Positions 1-5,786 of a stretch of 5,805 bases of DNA are shown in pieces (position 1 is the stretch's first letter; each line of letters begins with the position of its first letter). The DNA comes from Actinomycetes bacterium. GTDB taxonomy: Bacteria; Actinomycetota; Actinomycetes; Actinomycetales; Cellulomonadaceae. The stretch covers positions 1-5,805 of the forward strand of contig JAEWEJ010000186.1 in assembly GCA_023389455.1 (NCBI GenBank), given 5' to 3'. The notes under the pieces were generated by a model, which ran no database searches, was not told the DNA's origin, and saw only the letters and a list, made by a program, of their open reading frames with translations. Both the position numbers and the translations under genes were made by a program.

Positions 1-7
1 GGCGCGC

Positions 8-1093
8 TCAGCCGAACAACGTGCCGGTGGGTGCCGGCACCGCGAGCCCCAGGTGCTCCCACGCCGGGGGCAGGGCCACGCGTCCGCGGGGCGTGCGCCC
101 CACGAGCCCCTCGCGCACGAGGAACGGCTCCGCGACCGTCTCGACGGTCTCGGGCTCCTCCCCCACGGCCACCGCCAGCGTGGTCAGCCCGACGGGGCCG
201 CCGCCGAACCGACGGCACAAGGCGTCAAGGACCGCCCGGTCGAGGCGGTCGAGGCCGCGCTCGTCGACCTCGTAGACCGCCAGCGCGGCCCGAGCGGCCG
301 CCAGCGACAGCCGGCCGTCGCCACGCACCTGGGCCCAGTCCCGCACGCGCCGCAGGAGCCGGTTCGCGATGCGCGGCGTCCCCCGCGACCGCGAGGCGAT
401 CTCCGCGGCCGCCGCGGCGTCGAGGGGAACGTCGAGCAGCCCGGCGGACCGGGTGAGGACACGCTCCAGCTCGCCGTCGGAGTAGAAGTCGAGGTGCGCG
501 GTGAACCCGAAGCGGTCGCGCAGAGGAGCCGGCAGCAGGCCGGCGCGGGTCGTGGCGCCGACCACCGTGAAGGGCGGCAGGGACAGCGGGATCGCACTGG
601 CGCCGGCACCCTTGCCGACGACGACGTCGACCCGGAAGTCCTCCATGGCGACGTACAGCAGCTCCTCCGCCGGCCGCGCGAGGCGGTGGATCTCGTCGAT
701 GAACAGCACCTCGCGCTCCTCGAGCGAGGACAGCACCGCCGCCAGGTCGCCGGCGTGCTGGATCGCCGGGCCGCTCGTGACGCGCAGGGACGCGCCCAGC
801 TCGGCGGCGATGATCATCGCGAGAGTCGTCTTGCCCAGCCCGGGGGGTCCGGACAGCAGCACGTGGTCCGGTGCGCGCCCGCGCCCCATCGCCGCCTCGA
901 GCACGAGCGAGAGCTGGTCGCGCACCACCCGCTGCCCGACGAACTCCGCGAGCCTGCGGGGGCGCAGCGCGGCCTCGGCCGCGCGCTCGGGGTCCTCGGC
1001 GGTCGGCCGGACCAGGGAGCCCGTGTCGAGCCCGTCGGCCGCGTAGCCCGCCGGGTCGCCGACCTCCACGCGCGGCTCGTCGTCGTCACGCAC
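8..1093 (-). CDS. ruvB: Holliday junction branch-migration ATPase RuvB
   Basis: RuvB is the AAA+ hexameric motor that, loaded by RuvA, pumps DNA through Holliday junctions during recombinational repair in the cytoplasm. The 361-residue product is close to the usual family length. Visible in order are the N-terminal LRPRRLAEFVGQ segment (about 43-54), Walker A GPPGLGKT (82-89), Walker B FIDEIH (131-136), sensor 1 GATTRAG (179-185), the arginine-finger stretch LRDRFG (191-196), sensor 2 around RGTPRIANRLLR (237-248), and a C-terminal winged helix ending near RTPRGRVA (333-340). The GTG at 1093 was chosen because the frame upstream runs through ruvA as arginine-rich shadow sequence; homologues begin with a similar acidic MRDDE-like stretch (recalled, not searched). 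There is no clear Shine-Dalgarno; the start overlaps the end of ruvA by 8 nt, so translational coupling is likely. A GTG at 1099 is an alternative start. The stop is TGA at 10-8. Identity is very secure, the exact start less so. Confidence 0.97.
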   Translation of the reverse strand: MRDDDEPRVEVGDPAGYAADGLDTGSLVRPTAEDPERAAEAALRPRRLAEFVGQRVVRDQLSLVLEAAMGRGRAPDHVLLSGPPGLGKTTLAMIIAAELGASLRVTSGPAIQHAGDLAAVLSSLEEREVLFIDEIHRLARPAEELLYVAMEDFRVDVVVGKGAGASAIPLSLPPFTVVGATTRAGLLPAPLRDRFGFTAHLDFYSDGELERVLTRSAGLLDVPLDAAAAAEIASRSRGTPRIANRLLRRVRDWAQVRGDGRLSLAAARAALAVYEVDERGLDRLDRAVLDALCRRFGGGPVGLTTLAVAVGEEPETVETVAEPFLVREGLVGRTPRGRVALPPAWEHLGLAVPAPTGTLFG

Positions 1094-1697
1094 GGGCACT
1101 GCCCAGGGAGCGCAGCGCCGCCCGCAGGACGCCCGGGACCTCGTCCGGCCCGACGGGGGCCGTGGCGCCGTCCAGGACGGAGGCGACGGCGTCCTGCGCC
1201 GCACGCAGCGGCCAGCCCAGACCGACGAGCGCCTCGACCACCTGCTCGCGGTGGTCCGCGGACAGCGCGGCGGGCGCCGACGCGCCGGCGCCGAGCGGCG
1301 GACCGAGCCGCTCCCCCAGCTCCAGGACGATGCGCTGGGCACCCTTGCGGCCGATGCCGGGGACCCGGACGAGCGCCGCCAGGTCCTCGTCCGCGACCGC
1401 CCGGCGAAGGCCGTCCGGCGTGTGCACGGCCAGCATCGCCAGGGCGAGGCGCGGACCGACCCCCGAGACGGTCTGCACCGTCTCGAAGACGTCGCGCTCG
1501 TCGTCGTCGGCGAAGCCGAAGAGCGTCAGCGAGTCCTCACGGACGACGAGCGACGTGAACAGCCGACCGGGCTGCCCCACCCGCAGCGACGCGAGCGTCG
1601 TCGGCGTGGCCTGCACCAGCAGCCCCACACCGCCCACCTCGAGGACGGCTGCGTCCAGCCGTACCGCCAGCACCGTCCCGTGCACCGACGCGATCAC
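1086..1697 (-). CDS. ruvA: Holliday junction DNA-binding subunit RuvA
   Basis: RuvA binds four-way junctions as a tetramer or octamer and recruits RuvB rings for branch migration. The product is 203 residues, normal for the family. The N-terminal OB-fold domain starts IASVHGTVL and ends near LTLFGF (57-62). E54 and D55 in VREDS match the acidic pin of E. coli RuvA (E55, D56). Two helix-hairpin-helix motifs follow, at TVSGVGPRLALAML (76-89) and VRVPGIGRKGAQRI (110-123). A Gly/Ala/Pro linker (about 132-146) leads to domain III (about 148-199), which contacts RuvB in characterised homologues. The GTG at 1697 gives the family-typical start and is preceded by a strong GGGAGGAG. An upstream start at 1763 would add 22 residues not seen in the family. 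The gene ends inside the ruvB start (8-nt overlap) and begins 78 nt after ruvC, in a gap holding a LexA-box-like dyad. Confidence 0.97.
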   Translation of the reverse strand: MIASVHGTVLAVRLDAAVLEVGGVGLLVQATPTTLASLRVGQPGRLFTSLVVREDSLTLFGFADDDERDVFETVQTVSGVGPRLALAMLAVHTPDGLRRAVADEDLAALVRVPGIGRKGAQRIVLELGERLGPPLGAGASAPAALSADHREQVVEALVGLGWPLRAAQDAVASVLDGATAPVGPDEVPGVLRAALRSLGSARA

Positions 1698-1703
1698 CGC
1701 GCG

Positions 1704-1711
1704 CTCCTCCC
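1704..1711 (-). promoter_or_regulatory. Shine-Dalgarno of ruvA
   Basis: GGGAGGAG on the minus strand, 6 nt before the GTG at 1697. It is the strongest ribosome-binding site in the window and decides the ruvA start in favour of the family-typical IASV N-terminus over the upstream in-frame start at 1763. Confidence 0.85.
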
Positions 1712-1738
1712 GTCGTCGACCGCCACACTGTGCCACAC

Positions 1739-1771
1739 GGGCGAACACGTGTACGAACGACACGCGCGCCC
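1739..1771 (-). other. Imperfect hairpin in the ruvC-ruvA gap
   Basis: On the minus-strand RNA, GGGCG (1771-1767) can pair with CGCCC (1743-1739), and CGTGT (1764-1760) with ACACG (1752-1748). The loop is 7 nt and an asymmetric internal loop (2 and 4 nt) separates the two stems. It starts 4 nt after the ruvC stop codon. There is no following U-run, so it would be at best a weak terminator or an mRNA 3'-end structure. It overlaps the LexA-like dyad, and one of the two interpretations may be incidental. Confidence 0.3.
1741..1756. promoter_or_regulatory. Candidate LexA (SOS) box upstream of ruvA
   Basis: The plus strand reads GCGAACACGTGTACGA. Against the actinobacterial LexA consensus TCGAAC-N4-GTTCGA it matches 10 of 12 defined positions, with mismatches at 1741 (G for T) and 1753 (A for T). 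It lies in the 78-nt gap between ruvC and ruvA, its near edge 43 nt before the ruvA GTG. That position would suit repression of a promoter serving ruvA-ruvB. The neighbouring -35/-10 candidates (CGTACA, then CACAGT after 17 nt on the minus strand) are weak. The dyad also overlaps an imperfect RNA hairpin (1739-1771), so the symmetry could have another cause. LexA control of ruvAB is known in E. coli; its use here is inference. Confidence 0.5.
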
Positions 1772-1775
1772 GGCG

Positions 1776-2342
1776 TCACCCGCGGCGCCGCGCCGCCTGC
1801 TCCGCGGCGGCCCACTGCCGCTGCGCGGACGTGAGCGCCCCCGGTTCGCGCTGGGGCGCTCCGAGCGCACCCGCGGGGCGCCACAGGTGGCAGATCGCCA
1901 GGGCGAGGGCGTCGGCGGCGTCCGCGGGCCGCGGCAGGTCGGCCAGCCCGAGCAGCCGCGCGACCATGGTCTGCACCTGCGCCTTGTCGGCCCGGCCGGA
2001 CCCCGTCACGGCCGCCTTGACCTCGCTCGGCGTGTGCAGCGCCACGGGGATGCGGCGACGCGCGGCGGCGACCATGGCCAGCCCGGCGACCTGCGCGGTC
2101 CCCATCACGGTGCTCACGTTGTGCTGGGCGAACACCCGCTCGACCGCCACGGTGTCCGGCGCGTGCTCCTCGATGCACTCCTCGAGGGCGCGCTCGATCG
2201 CCAGCAGGCGCTGGTCCACGTCGAGCCCCGGGTCCGACCGCGCCACGGACACGTGCACCAGGCGCGCGCGACGACCCGCCAGGCCGTCGACCACGCCGAG
2301 GCCGCACCGGGTCAGGCCGGGGTCCACTCCGAGCACGCGCAC
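1776..2342 (-). CDS. ruvC: Crossover junction endodeoxyribonuclease RuvC
   Basis: RuvC is the dimeric RNase H-fold resolvase that nicks Holliday junctions symmetrically, using two metal ions held by four acidic residues. The four catalytic positions are all present by motif: D7 in VLGVDPGLTRCG, E68 in VAVERVF, and D141 and D144 in PADAADALALAICH. The product is 188 residues; family members usually run about 160-190, and the last 30 or so residues form an Ala/Gln/Arg-rich tail after the conserved core. The GTG at 2342 gives VRVLGVDPG, the usual start. A GTG at 2336 is a plausible alternative, because GCGGGG lies 5 nt ahead of it while no well-spaced Shine-Dalgarno precedes 2342. The gene follows yebC after 88 nt containing a perfect GC-rich hairpin, and ruvA follows 78 nt downstream, so ruvC may be transcribed partly independently of both neighbours. 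Confidence 0.96.
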   Translation of the reverse strand: MRVLGVDPGLTRCGLGVVDGLAGRRARLVHVSVARSDPGLDVDQRLLAIERALEECIEEHAPDTVAVERVFAQHNVSTVMGTAQVAGLAMVAAARRRIPVALHTPSEVKAAVTGSGRADKAQVQTMVARLLGLADLPRPADAADALALAICHLWRPAGALGAPQREPGALTSAQRQWAAAEQAARRRG

Positions 2343-2371
2343 CCCGCCATGGTCGCAGCCGCCGGACGCAC

Positions 2372-2405
2372 GACGGCCCCCGCCACACCGGTGGCGGGGG
2401 CCGTC
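2372..2405 (-). terminator. Perfect 15-bp hairpin between yebC and ruvC
   Basis: Arms 2372-2386 and 2391-2405 are exact reverse complements (15 bp, nearly all G-C) around a 4-nt loop, CGGT in the minus-strand RNA. The hairpin begins 25 nt after the yebC stop codon and ends 29 nt before the ruvC GTG. No U-run follows, as is common for terminator-like hairpins in high-G+C actinobacteria. Its stability and position right after yebC favour termination or 3'-end protection of the upstream transcript. Partial read-through into ruvC is possible, because little room is left for a separate promoter. Confidence 0.7.
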
Positions 2406-2430
2406 CACGCCGGTCGGCGCGTGCCGTGCG

Positions 2431-3186
2431 TCACTCGGCGTCGAGCTCGGCCATGACCTCGTCGGACGCGTCGAAGTTCGCGAACACGTTCTGGACGTCG
2501 TCGGAGTCCTCGAGCGCGTCGATCAGCCGCAGGATCTTGCGCGCGCCGTCCGCGTCGACCTCGATCTGCGTGGAGGGCCACCACACGACGTCCGCGGAGT
2601 CGTAGTCGATCCCCGCGTCCTGCAGCGCGGTGCGCACCGGCACCAGGTCCGTCGCCTCGCTGAGCACCTCGAACGACTCGCCGAGGTCGGTGACCTCCTC
2701 GCCACCGGCCTCGAGCACGGCCTCCATGACGGCGTCCTCGTCGGTGCCCTCCTTGGGCACGATGACGACGCCCTTGCGGCTGAAGATGTACGCGACCGAC
2801 CCGGGGTCGGCCATCTGCCCGCCGTTGCGCGTGAACGCGACGCGGACGTCGGACGCGGCGCGGTTGCGGTTGTCGGTCAGGCACTCGACGAGCACCGCGA
2901 CACCGCCGGGCCCGTAGCCCTCGTACGTGATCGACTGGTAGTCGGCGCCGCCGGCCTCCTGGCCGGAGCCGCGCTTGACGGCACGGTCGATGTTGTCGTT
3001 CGGGACCGACGACTTCTTCGCCTTCTGGATGGCGTCGAACAGCGTCGGGTTGCCGGCGGGGTCACCACCGCCCGTACGGGCGGCCACCTCCACGTTCTTC
3101 ACGAGCTTGGCGAAGAGCTTGCCCCGCTTCGCGTCGATGACGGCCTTCTTGTGCTTGGTGGTGGCCCACTTGGAGTGACCCGACAT
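2431..3186 (-). CDS. yebC: YebC/PmpR/TACO1-family protein
   Basis: The 251-residue product matches the YebC/TACO1 family along its whole length. It has GHSKW (3-7) followed by the Lys-rich N-terminal domain with KHKKAVIDAKRGKLFAKLVK (11-30), NPTLFDAIQKAK (46-57), the hallmark YEGYGPGGVAVLVECLTDNR (88-107) continuing to NRAASDVR, GSVAYIFSRKG (129-139), and the C-terminal LEDSDDVQNVFANFD (225-239). Family members were long called DNA-binding transcriptional regulators (for example PmpR). Mitochondrial TACO1 acts in translation, and recent work on bacterial YebC proteins supports a role in relieving ribosome stalling at proline-rich stretches. Which role applies here cannot be read from sequence. 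The ATG at 3186 is preceded by AAGGGG with 9-nt spacing. It follows pdxT by 86 nt and is closed by the hairpin at 2372-2405, so it may end a transcription unit. The yebC-ruvC neighbourhood is widespread in bacteria. Confidence 0.95.
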   Translation of the reverse strand: MSGHSKWATTKHKKAVIDAKRGKLFAKLVKNVEVAARTGGGDPAGNPTLFDAIQKAKKSSVPNDNIDRAVKRGSGQEAGGADYQSITYEGYGPGGVAVLVECLTDNRNRAASDVRVAFTRNGGQMADPGSVAYIFSRKGVVIVPKEGTDEDAVMEAVLEAGGEEVTDLGESFEVLSEATDLVPVRTALQDAGIDYDSADVVWWPSTQIEVDADGARKILRLIDALEDSDDVQNVFANFDASDEVMAELDAE

Positions 3187-3195
3187 GGCTCGTTA

Positions 3196-3201
3196 CCCCT
3201 T
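3196..3201 (-). promoter_or_regulatory. Shine-Dalgarno of yebC
   Basis: AAGGGG on the minus strand, 9 nt before the ATG at 3186. It supports the ATG that gives the family-typical MSGHSKW start. Confidence 0.6.
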
Positions 3202-3272
3202 CGTCTGCGCTGGTCCGCCCGCGTCGCTCCCGGTGTCACGTCCACGTGCGGACGGTCCGGCGATCCGCGACG

Positions 3273-3884
3273 TCACAGGCTGTCGCGGACGATCTGCACG
3301 AACAGTCGGTGCACCCGCGGGTCCCCGGTCACCTCGGGGTGGAACGAGGTCACGAGCAGCGGGCCCTGGCGCACCGCGACGATCCTACCGGCGGCGGGCC
3401 CGTCCGTGACGCGTCCCACGACGGTCGCGGCCGGGCCGACCTCCTCCACCCAGGGCGCCCGGATGAAGGCCGCGTGCACCGGACGCTCGGCGCCGCCCTC
3501 GACGCCGTCCAGGACGAGGTCGGTCTCGAACGAGTCCACCTGCCGCCCGAACGCGTTGCGTCGCACCGTGATGTCGACGCCTCCCAGGGTCTGCTGACCC
3601 TCGATCCCCCCGACGATCCGGTCCGCCAGCAGGATCATCCCGGCGCACGACCCGTAGGCCGGCATGCCGGCGCGCAGCCGTTCGCGGACCGGGCCGTCGA
3701 GCTCGAACGCGCGCAGCAGCTTGTCCATGGTGGTCGACTCGCCACCGGGCAGGACGAGCGCGTCGACGGCGTCGAGCTCGCTGCGCCGCCGCACCCCCCG
3801 CGCCTCGACGCCGAGGGAACCGAGCACGGCCAGGTGCTCGCGCACGTCGCCCTGCAGGGCCAGGACACCGATCGTGGGGCTCAC
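3273..3884 (-). CDS. pdxT: PLP synthase glutaminase subunit PdxT
   Basis: PdxT hydrolyses glutamine and channels ammonia to PdxS, which builds pyridoxal 5'-phosphate from ribose 5-phosphate and glyceraldehyde 3-phosphate (the DXP-independent route). The 203-residue product starts IGVLALQGDVREH (5-17) and carries LPGGESTTM (45-53), which helps shape the oxyanion/substrate site. The class I amidotransferase triad is complete: Cys80 in YGSCAGM, and His182 and Glu184 in SFHPEV. The GTG at 3884 was chosen because the conserved N-terminus begins directly after it and AGGA lies 9 nt upstream. The frame continues open into the aminotransferase gene as non-homologous shadow sequence. It is 28 nt downstream of the aminotransferase, so the two are probably cotranscribed. 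The partner pdxS is not in the window and should be looked for upstream or elsewhere, since PdxT alone makes no PLP. Confidence 0.96.
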   Translation of the reverse strand: MSPTIGVLALQGDVREHLAVLGSLGVEARGVRRRSELDAVDALVLPGGESTTMDKLLRAFELDGPVRERLRAGMPAYGSCAGMILLADRIVGGIEGQQTLGGVDITVRRNAFGRQVDSFETDLVLDGVEGGAERPVHAAFIRAPWVEEVGPAATVVGRVTDGPAAGRIVAVRQGPLLVTSFHPEVTGDPRVHRLFVQIVRDSL

Positions 3885-3893
3885 GTCCGCCGA

Positions 3894-3897
3894 TCCT
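3894..3897 (-). promoter_or_regulatory. Shine-Dalgarno of pdxT
   Basis: AGGA on the minus strand with a 9-nt spacer to the GTG at 3884, inside the 28-nt gap after the aminotransferase stop. It is short, but it is placed correctly for the homology-supported start. Confidence 0.5.
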
Positions 3898-3912
3898 AGG
3901 GGTGCGCCGTGC

Positions 3913-5109
3913 TCAGCCGGTCGCGGTGGCCAGCGCCGCGGCGCCGGGCCGCCCGGGGGCGGCGCCCGTGACCTCGTCCGCGAGCCGCGACAGGCCGTCG
4001 AGCAGGAGGTCGCGCGGCGCGGCGAGGGACACGCGCACCATGCCGGCGGCTCGGTCGCCGAACGTCGAGCCGGGGGCGACGGCGACGTGCCGCCGTTCCA
4101 GCAGCCGCAGCGCGAACGCGTCGGTGTCCGGCTCCCCCACGTCGACCATGAGGTAGAACGCACCCTGCGGCTCGACGTGCCGGACACCGCGGGACCGCAG
4201 GAGCGCGCAGGCCGCGTCCCGCCGCTCGCGGTACGACGCGACCGCCGTCGTGACGGCGTCCTGCGGCCCGGTGAGCGCGGCCAGCGCGGCGACCTGACCC
4301 GGTGCCGAGGGGCACGCGACGGTCGCCTCGGCGACGTGGCCCAGCGCCTCGACGACGTCAGGGTCGGGCACCACGACCCAGCCCGCGCGCCACCCGGTCA
4401 TGGCGTACGACTTGGACGTGCTGAAGAACCCCAGGACGCGCCCGTCCTCGTCGTACGACAGAGGGCTGACGTGCGGTGCGTCGAACACGATCGACTCGTA
4501 GCACTCGTCGGACAGGAGCCACAGGTCGTGCTGTCGCGCCACCTCGACGAGCGCCTCGACGACCTGGCGTGGGTAGACCGCCCCGGTCGGGTTGTTCGGC
4601 GAGCAGACGACGAGCGCCCGGGTGCGGGGCGTCACGTGCGACGCGACCTCGTCCGGGTCGGGCACGAACCCGGCCGCCGCGCGCGCCGGGTAGTGCCTCG
4701 CCACCGCCCCGACGGACACCGCCGCCATCTCCCAGTTCGGGAACGCGGGGTCGGGCAGCAGGATCTCGTCGCCGGGCGCCAGCAGGGTGGCCATCGTCAT
4801 CGCCAGACCGTGCATCGCACCGTGCGAGACGACGACCTCGTCCGGGGTGGTCGCCCGCCCGTGCGTCCGCGCCACACGCTCGGCCACGGCGGCCCGCAGG
4901 CCCCCCAGGCCGGTGCTCGACGTGTAGCCGGTCCTGCCCTCGTGCGCGGCACGCACGACGGCCTCGACGACGTGCGGCGCGGGACCCGAGTCGGGCTCCC
5001 CGATCTCGAGGTGGATCGCCTGCGGGTCACGCAGCGCGAGGTCCATGAGGGTGCGGATGCCGGAGCGCGGGATGCGCGCGGCGGCGGCCGTGGCGGCGGG
5101 GCGGGGCAT
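3913..5109 (-). CDS. Fold-type I PLP-dependent aminotransferase (aspartate aminotransferase family)
   Basis: The 398-residue product has the class I/II aminotransferase pattern. IHLEIGEPDSGP (32-43) and GYTSSTGLGGLR (61-72) form the N-terminal arm and substrate-side loop. SHGAMHGL (95-102) is the phosphate-binding loop region. SPNNPTG (170-176) supplies the cofactor/substrate Asn. SDECYE (200-205) provides Asp201 for the pyridine nitrogen and Tyr204. STSKSYAMTGWRAGW (230-244) contains the Schiff-base Lys233 and the phosphate-contacting Arg241. MVRVSLA (357-363) has Arg359 for the substrate carboxylate. The enzyme should therefore be active in amino-group transfer, but the side-chain specificity (aspartate, aromatic, branched or other) cannot be judged here. 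The ATG at 5109 has no evident Shine-Dalgarno; a TACGGT 7 nt before it suggests a possible leaderless message. The last 18 residues are an Ala/Gly/Pro-rich tail. It precedes pdxT, which helps make its own cofactor. Confidence 0.9.
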   Translation of the reverse strand: MPRPAATAAAARIPRSGIRTLMDLALRDPQAIHLEIGEPDSGPAPHVVEAVVRAAHEGRTGYTSSTGLGGLRAAVAERVARTHGRATTPDEVVVSHGAMHGLAMTMATLLAPGDEILLPDPAFPNWEMAAVSVGAVARHYPARAAAGFVPDPDEVASHVTPRTRALVVCSPNNPTGAVYPRQVVEALVEVARQHDLWLLSDECYESIVFDAPHVSPLSYDEDGRVLGFFSTSKSYAMTGWRAGWVVVPDPDVVEALGHVAEATVACPSAPGQVAALAALTGPQDAVTTAVASYRERRDAACALLRSRGVRHVEPQGAFYLMVDVGEPDTDAFALRLLERRHVAVAPGSTFGDRAAGMVRVSLAAPRDLLLDGLSRLADEVTGAAPGRPGAAALATATG

Positions 5110-5116
5110 GCCGGCG

Positions 5117-5122
5117 ACCGTA
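5117..5122 (-). promoter_or_regulatory. Possible -10 element of a leaderless promoter
   Basis: TACGGT on the minus strand fits the loose actinobacterial TANNNT pattern and ends 7 nt before the ATG of the aminotransferase. Transcription would then start at or next to the ATG. This would explain the missing Shine-Dalgarno. No convincing -35 is seen at 16-19 nt, so support is weak. Confidence 0.3.
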
Positions 5123-5137
5123 CCGGCCGCAGGTCAC

Positions 5138-5153
5138 GGTCGTGTTACCGACC
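5138..5153. repeat. Short inverted repeat ahead of the aminotransferase
   Basis: GGTCG (5138-5142) and CGACC (5149-5153) are exact reverse complements separated by TGTTAC (5143-5148 on the plus strand). The element is centred about 36 nt before the aminotransferase ATG, a suitable place for an operator near the -35 region of the candidate promoter. Five-bp arms occur by chance often in sequence this GC-rich, so this is only a candidate operator. Confidence 0.25.
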
Positions 5154-5181
5154 AGTACGTCCGGGGTCGCGGCCCCACGCT

Positions 5182-5200
5182 CCCGCCGGGCGGCGGCGGG
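5182..5200 (-). terminator. Weak GC hairpin after the Nudix gene
   Basis: On the minus strand CCCGCC (5200-5195) can pair with GGCGGG (5187-5182) around a 7-nt loop, one base after the Nudix stop codon. The stem is only 6 bp, there is no U-run, and the surrounding GCC repeats allow other pairings. It is a possible weak terminator. Confidence 0.25.
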
Positions 5201-5201
5201 G

Positions 5202-5786
5202 TCAGCCGGCGTCGCCGAGGTGCCGGACGCGCCCGTCCCACGTCAGCAGCGAGCGCACGAGGTCCGCGAGCCCCGCGGGGAACACCTCGATCGTCACCGC
5301 CGCCAGCTCGTCCAGGTCCCACCAGCGCAGCTCGTCGACGACGTCCTGCTCGACGTCGGTCCACCCGTCGCGCGTCAGCTCGCCGGCCCGCGACGAGTGG
5401 GTCCGGGCGAGGAAGAACTCCTCGTCCTGCCGGCACCGTTGCGCCAGGAAGTCGAACACGGCCGAGCGCGTGAGCACCGGACCGACCAGGTCCTCGGCCG
5501 TCAGGACGATGCCGGTCTCCTCGCGCAGCTCACGCAGCGCAGCGGTCCGGGCGTCCTCGCCCTCGTCGATGCCGCCGCCGACCGTGAACCACCACGACCG
5601 CTCCGGCTGGTCCGCGTCGTGCGCACGCACGAGCAGCAACCGGTCGTGCTCGTCCAGCAGCACGACGCGCGCGGCCCGCCGGAACAGCAGGCCGTCGGGT
5701 CCGGGGACCCAGTCGGGGCCCAACGCCGACGGCCCCCCCGCCCCCGCGGGGGTCGACCGGCCCTCGGTCGGCACCGGGACCGTCAC
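5202..5786 (-). CDS. Nudix hydrolase
   Basis: A 194-residue product with a perfect Nudix box, GX5EX7REUXEEXGU, at residues 71-93: G71, E77, R85, E86, E89, E90 and G92 are all present. Nudix enzymes cleave nucleoside diphosphates linked to another moiety, using Mg2+ held by the box glutamates. The substrate (oxidised dNTP, ADP-ribose, NADH, other) cannot be assigned from the box. The domain runs from FRRAARVVLLDEHDRLLLVR (35-54) through SWWFTVGGG (64-72) to the C-terminal helix, with a Trp-rich strand ELRWWDLDEL (152-161). The first 30 or so residues are Gly/Pro-rich and poorly conserved-looking. The GTG at 5786 is the first start seen, but no Shine-Dalgarno precedes it and the frame stays open to the window edge, so the true start may lie upstream of the window or at the GTG at 5774. 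The aminotransferase follows after 92 nt. Confidence 0.9.
   Translation of the reverse strand: MTVPVPTEGRSTPAGAGGPSALGPDWVPGPDGLLFRRAARVVLLDEHDRLLLVRAHDADQPERSWWFTVGGGIDEGEDARTAALRELREETGIVLTAEDLVGPVLTRSAVFDFLAQRCRQDEEFFLARTHSSRAGELTRDGWTDVEQDVVDELRWWDLDELAAVTIEVFPAGLADLVRSLLTWDGRVRHLGDAG

Noticed and set aside
2340..2350. ATG at 2350 as the ruvC start
   Set aside because: It is 8 nt upstream of the GTG at 2342 and out of frame with RuvC.
2476..2485. Palindrome GTTCGCGAAC inside the yebC coding region, next to CGAACACGTTC, as a LexA box for ruvC
   Set aside because: The half-site spacing does not fit CGAAC-N4-GTTCG, and the bases encode the conserved NVFANF stretch of YebC, which accounts for them.
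3187..3272. Promoter for yebC in the pdxT-yebC gap
   Set aside because: A GTGACA resembling a -35 is present on the minus strand, but nothing like TANNNT lies 16-19 nt downstream. The gap shows only the Shine-Dalgarno and a weak 5-bp stem.
871..3597. A very long open frame on the plus strand (about 908 codons), with another at 53-1558
   Set aside because: Both run antisense to ruvA, ruvB, ruvC and yebC, whose products match conserved families motif by motif. The plus-strand translations are Arg/Pro/Ala/Ser-rich without recognisable domains, as expected for antisense frames in very GC-rich DNA.
3885..4187. N-terminal extension of about 101 residues on PdxT
   Set aside because: The extension is read from the aminotransferase gene in another frame and is Arg/Pro/Ser-rich shadow sequence. 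The family N-terminus begins directly after the GTG at 3884, which has a Shine-Dalgarno-like AGGA.
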